DNA from: Salegentibacter mishustinae
Lineage (GTDB): Bacteria > Bacteroidota > Bacteroidia > Flavobacteriales > Flavobacteriaceae
Assembly: GCF_002900095.1 (NCBI RefSeq)
Contig: NZ_LLKN01000002.1
Location: 434,001-498,000 of the forward strand
Direction of reading: 5' to 3'
DNA: 64,000 nt
Below are positions 44,253 through 54,289 of this stretch, piece after piece. A program made the translations under genes and the position numbers. The stretch's first letter is position 1, and every line of letters begins with the position of its first letter. Under the pieces are notes generated by a model. The model searched no databases. It was given only the letters and a program-made list of their open reading frames with translations, and was not told the DNA's origin.

Positions 44253-44900
44253 ATGTTTCTCGAAAATACAGTAAATCACGAAGAGCAATTTGGCTGGATT
44301 GAAGTTATTTGCGGCAGTATGTTCTCTGGCAAGACCGAAGAACTAATTCGCCGTTTAAAAAGAGCCCAATTCGCCAAACAAACCGTAGAAATCTTTAAAC
44401 CCGCCATAGACACGCGCTATGACGAGGAAATGGTGGTGTCTCATGATTCCAATGAAATTAGGTCTACTCCCGTTCCTTCGGCTTCCAATATCAGGATTCT
44501 TGCCGATGGTTGTGATGTGGTAGGAATAGACGAAGCCCAGTTTTTTGATGACGAAATTGTAACGGTTTGCAACGATCTCGCCAATAGAGGAATTCGGGTA
44601 ATTGTGGCCGGATTGGATATGGATTTTAAAGGAAATCCTTTTGGCCCTATGCCCTATCTTATGGCTACTGCAGAGTATGTGACCAAAGTACACGCAGTTT
44701 GCACCCGCACCGGAAACCTGGCACAATTTAGCTATAGAAAAGCTGTTAATGATGATCTGGTTTTTCTAGGTGAAAATGAAGAATACGAACCTTTAAGCCG
44801 TGGTGCCTATTACAAAGCTATGCTTAGGGAAAGGGTTAAGAAATTAGATGTGAAAGATGCCGAAGAATTGCAACCTAACCTAAAGAAAAAGAATGCCTAA
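44253..44900 (+). CDS. tdk: Thymidine kinase (type II)
   Basis: A 215-residue type II thymidine kinase. The P-loop [15 protein letters not shown], the acidic DEAQFFDDE and the lasso-domain segment [14 protein letters not shown] are in place. In the lasso only one cysteine remains and the second pair of zinc ligands is missing ([10 protein letters not shown]), so the structural zinc of E. coli-type enzymes is probably lost, as in other Bacteroidota. It phosphorylates thymidine in salvage. The 3' end overlaps alr by 8 bases. Confidence 0.93.
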   Translation: MFLENTVNHEEQFGWIEVICGSMFSGKTEELIRRLKRAQFAKQTVEIFKPAIDTRYDEEMVVSHDSNEIRSTPVPSASNIRILADGCDVVGIDEAQFFDDEIVTVCNDLANRGIRVIVAGLDMDFKGNPFGPMPYLMATAEYVTKVHAVCTRTGNLAQFSYRKAVNDDLVFLGENEEYEPLSRGAYYKAMLRERVKKLDVKDAEELQPNLKKKNA

Positions 44901-45999
44901 AGCCGAAGAAACCGTTCTGGAAATAGACCTTAACACCTTAGCTCATAATTTTAAAACCATAAAATCGCAGTTAAAACCCGGTGTTAAATTTATGTCGGTA
45001 ATTAAAGCTTATGCCTATGGAAATGATTCTGTAGCAATGGCGAATAAATTAGAAGAACTGGGCACCGATTATTTTGCGGTTGCTTATACCGAAGAAGGCA
45101 TTAGACTGCGGGAAGCAGGAATTAGCAAACCTATTTTAATACTGCACCCACAACCCGTAAATTATCCTGAAATAATTGAACATTGCCTGGAGCCAAATTT
45201 ATACAGTGCAAGAACACTTCAGCTTTTTATAGAGCTCGCTGAAAAGCAAAAACAGAAAAATTATCCGGTGCATCTAAAATTTAATACGGGAATGAACCGT
45301 CTTGGATTTACTGAAGCCAATTATCATCATATTCCAGAGAAATTAAAGAAAACTAAATCGGTAAGAATAGCTTCGGCCTTTTCCCATTTAGCAGCCAGCG
45401 AAGATTGGAAAGAGCGAGAATTTACCCTTTCTCAAATTTATAAATTTAAAGATCTGGCGGGTAAACTTTTGGAAGATATTGACTACGAACCGCTTTTGCA
45501 TCTTTGTAATACCTCAGCGGTTTTTAATTATCCTTCTGCCGCTTTTTCTATGGTAAGAAGCGGTTTGGGACTGTACGGTTTCGCCAATGACGATAACCTC
45601 AACAAGAAACTTAAACCTGTGGGCACTTTAAAGTCGGTAATTTCTCAAATTCAAAACTTGGAAGAAGGAGATACGGTGGGCTATGGCCGTGCTTTTAAAG
45701 CCGAAAAAACGACAAGAATAGCTACCCTTCCTGTTGGCCACGCCGATGGTATAAAACGCATATATGGCCACGGAAAAGCCGGGGTTTTTGTTAATGGAGA
45801 ATATGCTCCTATTGTTGGTAATGTTTGTATGGATATTATTATGATAAACGTGACCCACATTGACTGTAAAGAAGGTGATGAAGTAATAATCTTTGGCGGT
45901 CCCCAACCTGTTCCCGAACTTGCTGCAAAAGGAGGAACCGTTTCTTATGAGCTTATTACCGGTATTTCACAAAGAGTAAAACGGATAATTATTAAATGA
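44893..45999 (+). CDS. alr: Alanine racemase
   Basis: A 368-residue fold-type III PLP enzyme. Lys38 in [10 protein letters not shown] forms the internal aldimine; the glycine-rich VGYGRAF contributes the second-domain substrate site, and [13 protein letters not shown] is also typical. It makes D-alanine for peptidoglycan. Overlap with tdk implies coupled translation. Bacteroidota often carry a MurF-Alr fusion; this is a free-standing Alr. Confidence 0.94.
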   Translation: MPKAEETVLEIDLNTLAHNFKTIKSQLKPGVKFMSVIKAYAYGNDSVAMANKLEELGTDYFAVAYTEEGIRLREAGISKPILILHPQPVNYPEIIEHCLEPNLYSARTLQLFIELAEKQKQKNYPVHLKFNTGMNRLGFTEANYHHIPEKLKKTKSVRIASAFSHLAASEDWKEREFTLSQIYKFKDLAGKLLEDIDYEPLLHLCNTSAVFNYPSAAFSMVRSGLGLYGFANDDNLNKKLKPVGTLKSVISQIQNLEEGDTVGYGRAFKAEKTTRIATLPVGHADGIKRIYGHGKAGVFVNGEYAPIVGNVCMDIIMINVTHIDCKEGDEVIIFGGPQPVPELAAKGGTVSYELITGISQRVKRIIIK

Positions 46000-46005
46000 T
46001 TTTTT

Positions 46006-46033
46006 CTAACCAATTATTGTGTAATTTGGTTAG
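46006..46033. promoter_or_regulatory. Inverted repeat upstream of mscL
   Basis: CTAACCAA, 12 nt, TTGGTTAG: perfect 8-bp arms just after the alr stop and 25 bp before the mscL ATG. It lacks a T-run, so it is more likely an operator than a terminator. Confidence 0.4.
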
Positions 46034-46057
46034 TTACTAACCTAATTAGAATTTATC

Positions 46058-46492
46058 ATGAGTTTTATCCAGGATTTTAAAAAATTTATGCTCAAGGGTG
46101 ATATTATAGCCCTTGCTACTGCGGTGGTGATAGGTGCCGCTTTTAACAAAATCATCGCTTCTGTAGTGGCGGATGTGATTATGCCTATTATTGGTTTAAT
46201 AACAGGTGGAACAGATTTTTCACAAAAATTTATTGCTCTAGACGGAGTTTCTTACGAAACATTAGAAGCTGCAAAAGAAGCTGAAGCCGCTGTAATTACT
46301 TATGGAAATTTAATAGATACCATTATCCATTTTGTAATCGTTGCATTTTTTATATTTTTGGTATTGAGGGCTTACGAAAAGACCAAAAAGGAAAAAGAAG
46401 CTCCAAAATTGGTGGAGCCAAAAGGCCCAACCCAGGAAGATTTGCTAACCCAAATTAGGGATGAGCTAAAAAAACAGAATAGTTCGACTTAA
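46058..46492 (+). CDS. mscL: Large-conductance mechanosensitive channel
   Basis: A 144-residue MscL. The N-terminal amphipathic helix [49 protein letters not shown] covers S1 and the pore-lining TM1; TM2 is [20 protein letters not shown], followed by a charged C-terminal bundle ending [10 protein letters not shown]. The periplasmic loop is slightly long ([14 protein letters not shown]). It forms a pentamer releasing solutes on hypo-osmotic shock. An intrinsic terminator follows. Confidence 0.96.
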   Translation: MSFIQDFKKFMLKGDIIALATAVVIGAAFNKIIASVVADVIMPIIGLITGGTDFSQKFIALDGVSYETLEAAKEAEAAVITYGNLIDTIIHFVIVAFFIFLVLRAYEKTKKEKEAPKLVEPKGPTQEDLLTQIRDELKKQNSST

Positions 46493-46554
46493 AAATGTCT
46501 AAAAATACGAGCACCGCTATACTGCTCATTTTAAATAAATCGTAATTTAATTAA

Positions 46555-46584
46555 ACCCCACAGGAAACTGTGGGGTCTTTTTTT
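46555..46584 (+). terminator. Intrinsic terminator of mscL
   Basis: ACCCCACAG and CTGTGGGGT arms with a GAAA tetraloop, followed by seven T residues after a C. Confidence 0.94.
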
Positions 46585-46666
46585 AACGAAAAACACGAAT
46601 TAGTTTAAAAACAATAATTCTTTTCAATTTTAAGGGCTGGGACTATGTAAGTTAAGTTGGGGATAA

Positions 46667-46674
46667 TAAATTTG
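46667..46674 (+). promoter_or_regulatory. Candidate -7 promoter element for asd
   Basis: TAAATTTG, exact TAnnTTTG match 94 nt before the asd ATG. The leader would include a small palindrome TTCCGT-CTTC-ACGGAA at 46738-46753. No clear -33 element. Confidence 0.4.
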
Positions 46675-46768
46675 CGGCTGATTAAATTAACAGGTGTCGA
46701 AAGCTGTTAATACAATTTGAAAAAAGCGTAATAGATTTCCGTCTTCACGGAATGACAAAAATTAAGTT

Positions 46769-47758
46769 ATGAGAATAGCAGTAGTAGGCGCTACCGGAAT
46801 GGTAGGCGAGATCATGTTAAAAGTTTTAGCCGAAAGGAATTTTCCGGTTACAGAATTATACCTGGTTGCTTCAGAAAGGTCAGTTGGGAAAAAGATCAAT
46901 TTTAAAGGAAAAGAATATGAAGTAATTGGTTTGCAAACGGCGGTAGACCTTAAACCAGATATTGCGCTATTTTCTGCCGGTGGAGAAACTTCTTTAGAAT
47001 GGGCTCCAAAATTTGCCGAAAATGGAACAACGGTGGTAGATAATTCTTCGGCCTGGAGAATGGATAAAACCAAAAAATTGGTAATTCCGGAGATTAATGC
47101 TTCAGAATTAACTAAAGAAGACAAGATCATCGCCAACCCAAACTGTTCTACCATCCAGTTGTTGATGGCTTTAAAACCGTTGCACGATGCTTTCAAAATT
47201 AAGCGTGTTATCGTTTCTACTTACCAGTCTATTACCGGTACCGGCGTAAAAGCGGTGGAGCAATTGGAAAATGAATACAAAGGTGAAAAAGGCGAAATGG
47301 CCTATCCTTACCCTATTCATAAAAATGCACTTCCGCATTGTGATGTGTTCCAGGAAAACGGGTACACCAAAGAAGAAATGAAACTTACCAAAGAGACCAA
47401 AAAGATTTTAGGAGATGAGTCGGTATTGGTGAGTGCTACCGCGATTAGAATTCCGGTGGTTGGCGGACATTCAGAATCTGTGAATATCGAATTCGAAAAT
47501 GAATTTGATGAAGCTGAAGTAAGAAAAATTTTAAGTGAATTTCCAGGGGTAACGGTACAGGATAATCCCGTTACCAACACTTACCCGATGCCTATTTATG
47601 CTGAAGGAAAAGATGATGTTTTTGTTGGCAGGATTCGAAGAGATTATTCACAACCTAAAAGCTTAAATATGTGGGTGGTGGCCGATAATCTTAGGAAAGG
47701 GGCAGCTACCAATACCATACAAATTGCCGAATACCTGATTAAAAATAAATTAGTGTAA
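46769..47758 (+). CDS. asd: Aspartate-semialdehyde dehydrogenase
   Basis: A 329-residue enzyme. The N-terminal NADP motif is VGATGMVGEIM, the nucleophile is Cys126 in NPNCSTIQ, and the catalytic His follows in GGHSESVNIEF. It reduces aspartyl phosphate to aspartate semialdehyde for lysine/DAP, threonine and methionine synthesis. It is monocistronic with its own terminator. Confidence 0.96.
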   Translation: MRIAVVGATGMVGEIMLKVLAERNFPVTELYLVASERSVGKKINFKGKEYEVIGLQTAVDLKPDIALFSAGGETSLEWAPKFAENGTTVVDNSSAWRMDKTKKLVIPEINASELTKEDKIIANPNCSTIQLLMALKPLHDAFKIKRVIVSTYQSITGTGVKAVEQLENEYKGEKGEMAYPYPIHKNALPHCDVFQENGYTKEEMKLTKETKKILGDESVLVSATAIRIPVVGGHSESVNIEFENEFDEAEVRKILSEFPGVTVQDNPVTNTYPMPIYAEGKDDVFVGRIRRDYSQPKSLNMWVVADNLRKGAATNTIQIAEYLIKNKLV

Positions 47759-47782
47759 ACGGTAGCAAACAAAAAATTAACT

Positions 47783-47817
47783 AATGCCTGTAAAATTGTA
47801 ACTTACAGGCATTTTTT
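47783..47817 (+). terminator. Intrinsic terminator of asd
   Basis: ATGCCTGTAA and TTACAGGCAT arms with a loop of about 9 nt, followed by six T residues. Confidence 0.92.
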
Positions 47818-47848
47818 AGTACTAACTGTTTGTATCAAAACATAATTT

Positions 47849-50005
47849 ATGAAAAAAACATTACCCGGAATTTTTGCTCTTGCCGTCCTGGCTTCCTGCA
47901 ATGATTCTAAATCAGAAAAAGAAATCAGTTTGAATTATCCTGAAACCAAAAAAGTAGATACGGTAACCGATTATTTTGGAACCGAAGTAAAAGATCCTTA
48001 CCGCTGGCTGGAAGACGATCGTAGCGAAGAAACCGAAGAATGGGTAAAAGCCCAGAATGAGGTAACTTTCGATTATCTAAACAGTATTCCTTATAAAAAA
48101 GAGCTTGAAGAAAGACTTTCAGAAATATGGAATTACGAAAAAATAAGTGCTCCTTTTGAAGAAGGCGATTACACCTATTTCTATAAAAACGATGGTTTAC
48201 AAAATCAATACGTGGTTTATAGAAAAAAAGACAAAGATGGGGAAACAGAAGTTTTCCTGGATCCTAATAAATTCAGTGAAGACGGTACTACTTCTCTTGC
48301 CGGCTTAAGTTTTTCTAAAGATGGCAGCAAAGCCGCTTACGCTATTTCTGAAGGTGGTAGCGATTGGAGAAAAATAATCATTATAGATGCCGAAAATAAA
48401 GAACGTGTAGAAGATACTATTCAGAATGTAAAATTTAGCGGAATTTCCTGGAAAGGAAACGAAGGCTTTTACTATTCAAGCTACGAAAAGCCAGAAGGCA
48501 GCGAGCTTTCGGCAAAAACAGATCAGCATAGATTATTTTACCACAAACTGGGAACTCCACAAAGTGATGACAAAATAATTTTTGGAGATACTGAAGAACA
48601 AAAACATCGTTACGTAGGCGGTGGCGTTTCAGAAGATGATCGGTTTTTATTTATTTCTGCAAGAAACTCAACTTCCGGCGGGAAACTTTTTATGATGGAT
48701 CTCTCCAAGAATAACCCTGAATTGGTTACTATTTTAGACCACGAAAACACCGATAGCTACGTAATTACCAATGAAGACAGCAAATTGTTTATCGTTACCA
48801 ATATGGATGCGCCAAATCGTAAGGTTGTGACCGTAGATGCCGCAAATCCTTCTCCTGAAAACTGGGAAGACTTTATTCCTGAAACCGAAAACGTATTGAG
48901 CCCTTCTACCGGCGGCGGCTATTTCTTTGCCGAATATATGGTAGATGCAGTTTCTGAAGTAAAGCAATACGACTATGACGGAAAATTAGTTCGTGAAGTT
49001 GAACTTCCGGGAATTGGTTCTGCAGGCGGATTTGGTGCAAAAAAGGAAAAAGAAGAATTGTATTATTCTTTCACAAACTATGTGACTCCAGGTACCATCT
49101 ATAAATACAATATTGAAGAAGGGACTTCTGAGGTTTATAACAAACCAAATATAAAATTCAATCCAGACGATTACGAAAGCAAGCAGGTTTTTTACACCTC
49201 AAAAGACGGGACAAAGGTTCCTATGATCATTACCCACAAAAAAGGTCTTGAGCTTAACGGTAAGAACCCAACGATGCTTTATGGTTATGGAGGATTCAAT
49301 GTTAGTTTAACGCCTTCTTTTAGCACCGCAAATGCGATTTGGATGGAACAAGGCGGAGTTTACGCCGTGCCAAACCTTAGAGGTGGTGGTGAATATGGAA
49401 AAGAATGGCATGATGCGGGTATAAAACTTAAAAAACAAAACGTTTTTGACGATTTTATCGCTGCTGCGGAATACTTAATTGAAGAGAATTATACCTCTAG
49501 CGATTACCTGGCCATTCGTGGTGGTTCTAACGGCGGACTTTTAGTTGGCGCAACAATGACCCAGCGTCCAGATCTTATGAAAGTGGCTTTACCGGCCGTT
49601 GGCGTAATGGATATGCTGCGTTACCACACTTTCACTGCCGGTGCAGGTTGGGCGTACGATTATGGAACTTCCCAGGATAGCAAAGAGATGTTTGAATATC
49701 TTTACAACTATTCTCCTGTTCATAACATTGAAAAAGGAACCGAATATCCTGCTACTTTGGTGACCACAGGAGATCACGACGATCGTGTGGTACCTGCGCA
49801 TTCGTTTAAATTCGCTGCTGAATTGCAGGAAAAACATGCTGGGAAAGAACCTGTTTTAATCAGGATTGAAACCAAAGCCGGTCACGGTGCAGGGAAACCT
49901 ACGAAAATGATTATTGAAGAATATGCCGATATTTTTGGGTTTACCCTTTATAATATGGGCTTTGATGTACTTCCAAATAAAACTAAAGAAGAAGTAAAAG
50001 GATAA
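47849..50005 (+). CDS. Prolyl oligopeptidase (S9A), lipoprotein
   Basis: A 718-residue serine peptidase with a lipoprotein signal (lipobox LASC, Cys17). The N-terminal region [14 protein letters not shown] and a seven-bladed propeller precede the alpha/beta hydrolase domain. The nucleophile is Ser560 in [11 protein letters not shown], the acid lies in [12 protein letters not shown] and the His in [10 protein letters not shown]. It cleaves peptides after proline, here on the periplasmic side or surface. The preceding asd terminator makes it a separate unit. Confidence 0.94.
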   Translation: MKKTLPGIFALAVLASCNDSKSEKEISLNYPETKKVDTVTDYFGTEVKDPYRWLEDDRSEETEEWVKAQNEVTFDYLNSIPYKKELEERLSEIWNYEKISAPFEEGDYTYFYKNDGLQNQYVVYRKKDKDGETEVFLDPNKFSEDGTTSLAGLSFSKDGSKAAYAISEGGSDWRKIIIIDAENKERVEDTIQNVKFSGISWKGNEGFYYSSYEKPEGSELSAKTDQHRLFYHKLGTPQSDDKIIFGDTEEQKHRYVGGGVSEDDRFLFISARNSTSGGKLFMMDLSKNNPELVTILDHENTDSYVITNEDSKLFIVTNMDAPNRKVVTVDAANPSPENWEDFIPETENVLSPSTGGGYFFAEYMVDAVSEVKQYDYDGKLVREVELPGIGSAGGFGAKKEKEELYYSFTNYVTPGTIYKYNIEEGTSEVYNKPNIKFNPDDYESKQVFYTSKDGTKVPMIITHKKGLELNGKNPTMLYGYGGFNVSLTPSFSTANAIWMEQGGVYAVPNLRGGGEYGKEWHDAGIKLKKQNVFDDFIAAAEYLIEENYTSSDYLAIRGGSNGGLLVGATMTQRPDLMKVALPAVGVMDMLRYHTFTAGAGWAYDYGTSQDSKEMFEYLYNYSPVHNIEKGTEYPATLVTTGDHDDRVVPAHSFKFAAELQEKHAGKEPVLIRIETKAGHGAGKPTKMIIEEYADIFGFTLYNMGFDVLPNKTKEEVKG

Positions 50006-50024
50006 GATACTTTAATCCTAAGTT

Positions 50025-50061
50025 TAAACCTCACAGGTTTCTAAAACCTGTGAGGTTTTTT
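50025..50061 (+). terminator. Intrinsic terminator of the prolyl oligopeptidase gene
   Basis: AAACCTCACAGGTTT and AACCTGTGAGGTTT arms with a short loop, followed by a T-run. Confidence 0.93.
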
Positions 50062-50106
50062 TATATAAATTGGAATAACTAAAAAAAGGTTTTTGAACCA
50101 TACTTA

Positions 50107-50132
50107 GATCCTGAAATAAATTCAGGATGACG
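50107..50132. repeat. Dispersed palindromic repeat unit
   Basis: ATCCTGAAATAAATTCAGGAT with trailing GACG: the same family as units at 31626-31730 and 57050-57070. Confidence 0.55.
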
Positions 50133-50179
50133 TGATAGGAACTTTTTTATTCCCAGCTTTAAGTAAGATTTGGTTAATT

Positions 50180-51277
50180 CTAAAACAAAACCTCATCAAT
50201 TTTTTTTAAAACACTTTCAGGAGAAATACTGCGAATGGCATTCTTATAAGCTTCAGGATATTTATTTCCGTAAACAGAAGTTGGTATTTTTGGATATTGA
50301 GTAAGATCAGGGAGTAAACTGTTACTTTCTGGTTGATTAAAAGGCGCAAACCCCGCATAAGGATGCGTAACACCCCAAATGGTAATCACCGGTGTTCCAA
50401 ACATCGCAGCCATATGGCCATTTCCGCTATCCATAGAAAGCATAGCGTCAAGATTAGCAATAAGCGCAAGTTCTTCGGCTAAAGTCAGTTTTCCGGCAAT
50501 GCTAATCGTGTTTTTAAATTTTTTAGACCAATGTTCTAATTGTTTAGTTTCCTCTTCCCCACCGCCAAACAATAAAACCTTGATTTTTGGATTTTCGCTT
50601 AATCCCTCTAAAACTTCTTCCATTAGATCTGCTGGGTAAGCTTTAGAATTATGCTGTGCAAAAGGCGCAATCCCAAGCCATTTTTTAGGTTCGGTGCCTA
50701 CCAGTTCTCTTATCTTTTCTGAAAGCTTTTCTTTCTTCGGAAATTGATGCTTGCTAAGATCAAGAGGATAACCTAAAGCTTCAAACACATCGGCATAGCG
50801 TTGTATCGTAGGTTTTAATTGCTTAAAGATCTTGTTATTTTCACGGGTGAGCGCTTTCTTTTCATTCCGGCCCTTATCGATTTGCTTTACCGGAATCCCA
50901 AACATATAGAACACCGATTTCAGCACATTACTGCGTAACACATTGTGAAGATCTGCTACTATATCAATTCCTGCATCTCTAAGTTCCTTTGCCAATCTGC
51001 CAAGCCCAATTACCCCACTATGCACCCCTTTAATATCGGTTTTGTAAACCGAAACCCCAGGAATTCCTTTAAACATTGGTTCAAAAAAACCCCGGGTTAA
51101 AACCGTAATTTTTAAGTTTGGATAGCTGGCAGTTAATACCCGCAATACGGGAACGGTCATCGCTACATCACCCATAGCCGATAACCTAATCACGAGAATA
51201 TGAGAAGCGTCCTCTGCCCGCGGCATCTCCCCCGATGGGGAAGAAATATTTTGCATAACGGGAGATTGCTTCTTCAT
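50180..51277 (-). CDS. Glycosyltransferase family 9 (heptosyltransferase-like)
   Basis: A 365-residue GT9 protein. The usual start of the family, ILVIRLSAMGDVAMTVPVLR, appears only after about 25 extra residues (an SPSGEMPR-containing stretch) that include a palindromic repeat. The nucleotide-sugar-binding half has LGIAPFAQHNSKAYP and the late SMDSGNGHMAAMFGTPVITIWG, both diagnostic of ADP-heptose:LPS transferases. It likely adds a sugar to the lipopolysaccharide core. It is downstream of the DUF4254 gene, a very common pairing. Confidence 0.88.
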   Translation of the reverse strand: MKKQSPVMQNISSPSGEMPRAEDASHILVIRLSAMGDVAMTVPVLRVLTASYPNLKITVLTRGFFEPMFKGIPGVSVYKTDIKGVHSGVIGLGRLAKELRDAGIDIVADLHNVLRSNVLKSVFYMFGIPVKQIDKGRNEKKALTRENNKIFKQLKPTIQRYADVFEALGYPLDLSKHQFPKKEKLSEKIRELVGTEPKKWLGIAPFAQHNSKAYPADLMEEVLEGLSENPKIKVLLFGGGEEETKQLEHWSKKFKNTISIAGKLTLAEELALIANLDAMLSMDSGNGHMAAMFGTPVITIWGVTHPYAGFAPFNQPESNSLLPDLTQYPKIPTSVYGNKYPEAYKNAIRSISPESVLKKIDEVLF

Positions 51278-51296
51278 GTTGAATAGTCTTAAAGCT

Positions 51297-51902
51297 TTAC
51301 TTTTTTCTAAGTACTGGATTCAATTCATCGTCATTGTACATTTTCATCTGTCTGTACACTTTCATATATTTTTTTCCGGCAGCAATATCTTCTAACAATT
51401 GGTTTATCGCTGTAGAAAGGTCTACACGCTGTTCCAGCAACACATCAAGCTTAGCTTTACACCTCATCTGGTGCTCTTGCGAGGCGTCTTCCCGGTTGGC
51501 TTCTTCGTGCATATGATAGATCTTCAAAGCTAAAATAGAAAGCCTGTCTATCGCCCAGGCCGGACTTTCAGAATTAATTGTAGCATCAGCCTTTGGCTCT
51601 ACATTTTTAAATTTTTCAAGAAAATAGCTGTCAATATATTCTACCGTGTCAGTGCGATCCTGGTTAGAAGCATCTATCTGTCGTTTTAGCGTCAATGCAT
51701 CAACCGGATCGATATGCTTATCCCTAATTATATCCTCGTAATGCCATTGTACAGTGTCGATCCAGCATTTTCTGTACAACAAATGCTCAATTAGTTCATT
51801 TTCGCTGTCGTAAGGATTTTCAAACGGCTGCTCTACCGTATCTTTTTCGTGATATTTTTCTATTACTTCCTGGAAAATCTTATTTGCTTTATCTGAAAAC
51901 AT
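51297..51902 (-). CDS. DUF4254 domain protein
   Basis: A 201-residue all-helical protein. Family features are the N-terminal FSDKANKIFQEVIEKYHE, LLYRKCWIDTVQWHYEDIIRD, KRQIDASNQDRTDTVEYID and INSESPAWAIDRLSILALKIYHM. It is found in Bacteroidota beside GT9 genes, as here (19 bp upstream of it). No enzymatic motif is visible; an LPS-core-related role is only inferred from neighbourhood. Confidence 0.88.
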   Translation of the reverse strand: MFSDKANKIFQEVIEKYHEKDTVEQPFENPYDSENELIEHLLYRKCWIDTVQWHYEDIIRDKHIDPVDALTLKRQIDASNQDRTDTVEYIDSYFLEKFKNVEPKADATINSESPAWAIDRLSILALKIYHMHEEANREDASQEHQMRCKAKLDVLLEQRVDLSTAINQLLEDIAAGKKYMKVYRQMKMYNDDELNPVLRKK

Positions 51903-51905
51903 AAA

Positions 51906-52916
51906 TTATTTTTTTTCTAAAATGTGGAGATATTCTGTAGTGTTATTGGCCGTATGGTTTCGGTTTTCGGTTCTATCTGCTTTAAATCGCTTATAATTTC
52001 TAGTGACCAAATCGTAATTTCCAAAACGGCTCATTACTTTTTTTATTTCTTCGGAAGGCATTAGACCTTCGTTATTATAGCTGAAAAATATATACCTGAA
52101 ACGGGCATTTTCTACCAGATCCCGAAAAGATTTTTCAACCTCTTTCCTTCTGCAATAATTAGAACGATAATAATCCCGAAGCCCGGTTTTACCTCTGGGT
52201 GCAAAGGTATCATATTTTGCGATGGTATTTAAAATATGGTAGTTCGCGCCATATTGACGCGCATTGTAAGGCGGATCTAAATACAGAATATCCCCTTCTA
52301 TTTCCTTAATTAATTGATTTGCATCTTTTTGAAACACCTTATGTGGATGCGCTGTCAATTCAAATTTAGCCGGTTGCAACTTTAATTCTTTTTGAGCCGT
52401 AGGTTTTACTTTCTTTAAAAAAGCAGCATAAACCGAAGCGGTGTTCGCTACTTTATCGGCACTCTCCAATAAAGAAGCCAGGAGGAAAAAATACTGGTTT
52501 TCCCCTATTTTTTTATTCAATTTCCAATTATCTATTTGCTGCCTAATTGCGTCAATTCTCTTTCCGTTTGCTTCAGAAAAATAGAGCCTGCCAGCCTCAC
52601 CATTTTCGCTGTATTCCTCGAAAACAAAGCCTGTTTTACCTTGAAGGTTATTTAATTCCACCAATAACGCTTCAGATTCCAGATGCTGGTGATTTTCGAT
52701 ATAATTTTTCAGTAAAATATAGCTATAAAACTCAATATCGTTAGCAATCACCGATTTTACTGAAGTTTTAAATTTTCTCCCCACACTACCGGTTCCCGCA
52801 AAGAGATCGCAAAATACCATTTGTGAAAGATCTTCAGAAACCACTTCTGATACGGTAGATTTAATAAAATCTCCAAGCCTATGTTTAGAACCTATATAAT
52901 TCATTTTATCGCTCAA
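51906..52916 (-). CDS. Orphan DNA adenine methyltransferase (D12 class)
   Basis: A 336-residue N6-adenine methyltransferase. The N-terminal MNYIGSKHRLGDFI is the D12 motif X; motif I is FCDLFAGTGSVGRKFK and motif IV LYLDPPYNARQYGANYH. Target recognition residues lie between them and cannot be decoded. No restriction endonuclease gene is adjacent: the next genes are DUF4254 and GT9 (3-bp gap), so it looks like a solitary methyltransferase co-transcribed with envelope genes. Confidence 0.9.
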   Translation of the reverse strand: MSDKMNYIGSKHRLGDFIKSTVSEVVSEDLSQMVFCDLFAGTGSVGRKFKTSVKSVIANDIEFYSYILLKNYIENHQHLESEALLVELNNLQGKTGFVFEEYSENGEAGRLYFSEANGKRIDAIRQQIDNWKLNKKIGENQYFFLLASLLESADKVANTASVYAAFLKKVKPTAQKELKLQPAKFELTAHPHKVFQKDANQLIKEIEGDILYLDPPYNARQYGANYHILNTIAKYDTFAPRGKTGLRDYYRSNYCRRKEVEKSFRDLVENARFRYIFFSYNNEGLMPSEEIKKVMSRFGNYDLVTRNYKRFKADRTENRNHTANNTTEYLHILEKK

Positions 52917-53023
52917 ATCACATCAGCTAATGTGGTTTTACTTTGCTGAAATTGGAATTTTTTTAGTTGTGAAGTTTCAAAAGTAGCAACATATTTTGCA
53001 ATCACCCCCGGGGTTAAACACTT

Positions 53024-53947
53024 TTAAAAAATCAATGGAATGCTCAATGGCATTAAGATAAGCAATGCCAGTAAAACTTCCCGGAAAAGCTTATCGCTTT
53101 TTTGGTCAAAATAAATAGACGCAATAATACTAAGCGGTACAAAAAAGAAAATAAGCTCGCTACCATCTTTGGTTGGAGCAAAAACAGCGACAGCGACAGC
53201 GGTTAATAAACTGAGCAAAACCAGGTTTAAGGAAGGTTTCATAGACACACTTGCTTTGTTCACCACGGCAAAAAACTTAACCAATGTCCAAAATGTGAGC
53301 GCCAAAATTATACTTAAGGGAATAAGAATTTTAGGATTTTGATAATTTGAATAATCAAAATAATTCCACTGAAACCACTCTGAAAATGTATAAAACTGAT
53401 CGTAGGTAATAATGTGAAAATTTTGAGTTAGCGCCGCAACCGCTAAAACGGCAATAGGTGGAATTAACCAGTTTTTAAGTTTTGGCAAATAATATAAAAT
53501 CCCGGCATAAACGACCACTAAAAACAAAATAGACCAGAAATAAAAAAGCGAAGCGATGCAGATCCAAAAGGTAGCGTCAAAGATTTTCTTTTGAGTAACT
53601 TTTTTAGTTTGCAAACTAATAACCCTTCTTAATGCAAAAAGCACACATAAATTCGCGAAAATCGCCTGGTGGTTTCTTAAAAGAGCAAAAAATGAAGCCG
53701 AAAAAATAACAAAAAATAAGATCTTATAAGCGCTACGCTGGGTAAGTTCATTCTTTTTAGCAATAAAATTTAGCACAAAAGCACTAAGGATAAGACTTAG
53801 TAAAACTACCAGCTTTTCTAAAAAATTAAAGATCTCAAATTCCAAAAACCACGCTTTAAAATTGGCGATTATAAAAAATATGATCAAAAAAATAGTGATC
53901 GCTACGCCGTTTACCGGTTTTGATTTGCCAAAAAAGCTTGTTAGCAT
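53024..53947 (-). CDS. Integral membrane protein (DUF6427-like)
   Basis: A 307-residue protein with about ten hydrophobic helices from VAITIFLIIFFIIANF to LLALLILMPLSIPLIF. The start MLTSFFGKSKPVNG with an N-terminal SFFGKSKP segment and the WFLEFEIF region are typical of a flavobacterial DUF family usually placed near purD and a small DUF6341-type gene, as here. No catalytic motif is visible; transporter or polysaccharide-related roles are guesses. Confidence 0.78.
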   Translation of the reverse strand: MLTSFFGKSKPVNGVAITIFLIIFFIIANFKAWFLEFEIFNFLEKLVVLLSLILSAFVLNFIAKKNELTQRSAYKILFFVIFSASFFALLRNHQAIFANLCVLFALRRVISLQTKKVTQKKIFDATFWICIASLFYFWSILFLVVVYAGILYYLPKLKNWLIPPIAVLAVAALTQNFHIITYDQFYTFSEWFQWNYFDYSNYQNPKILIPLSIILALTFWTLVKFFAVVNKASVSMKPSLNLVLLSLLTAVAVAVFAPTKDGSELIFFFVPLSIIASIYFDQKSDKLFREVLLALLILMPLSIPLIF

Positions 53948-54055
53948 TGTGGTTTTTTATATTTTTGTATTCTTAAATACAGCAAAGTTAGTTATTGAAC
54001 GTCTTTAGAGACACTTTAATATAGCTTTGAAAACTTGAACTTAAATTCAAAAATA

Positions 54056-54289
54056 ATGTTAAGAGATATATTTGAAGGTATTGCCTACTTATTTGAAGAA
54101 ATACTTTTCTATCCTTTAGATTTATTAAGAGATCTGGAATTAGAATCCTGGTGGGCTGCAAATGCCTTAAATTTCATTTTTATCCTTGTTGGGCTAGCTG
54201 CATTTGCTTATTGGATGAAGCAACTTAAGCACTACAACGATATTAAAGATGATGATCGTGATCCAACAGCTCACTCTTTTTTAGGATAA
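54056..54289 (+). CDS. Small membrane protein (DUF6341-like)
   Basis: A 77-residue protein from ATG 54056 ([15 protein letters not shown]); an upstream TTG in frame is less likely. One transmembrane helix ([18 protein letters not shown]) is preceded by an acidic amphipathic region and followed by [22 protein letters not shown]. It is conserved in flavobacteria near purD and the multi-spanning gene on its other side. It overlaps the 3' end of purD by 9 bases, convergently. Function unknown. Confidence 0.78.
   Translation: MLRDIFEGIAYLFEEILFYPLDLLRDLELESWWAANALNFIFILVGLAAFAYWMKQLKHYNDIKDDDRDPTAHSFLG

Noticed and set aside
46560-46680. A stretch GTAAGTTAAGTTGGGG resembling the sRNA core GTAGGTTAAGTT...TTTGGGG
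   Set aside because: Only about 10 bases match; no hairpin, promoter spacing or terminator as in the three sRNA units.
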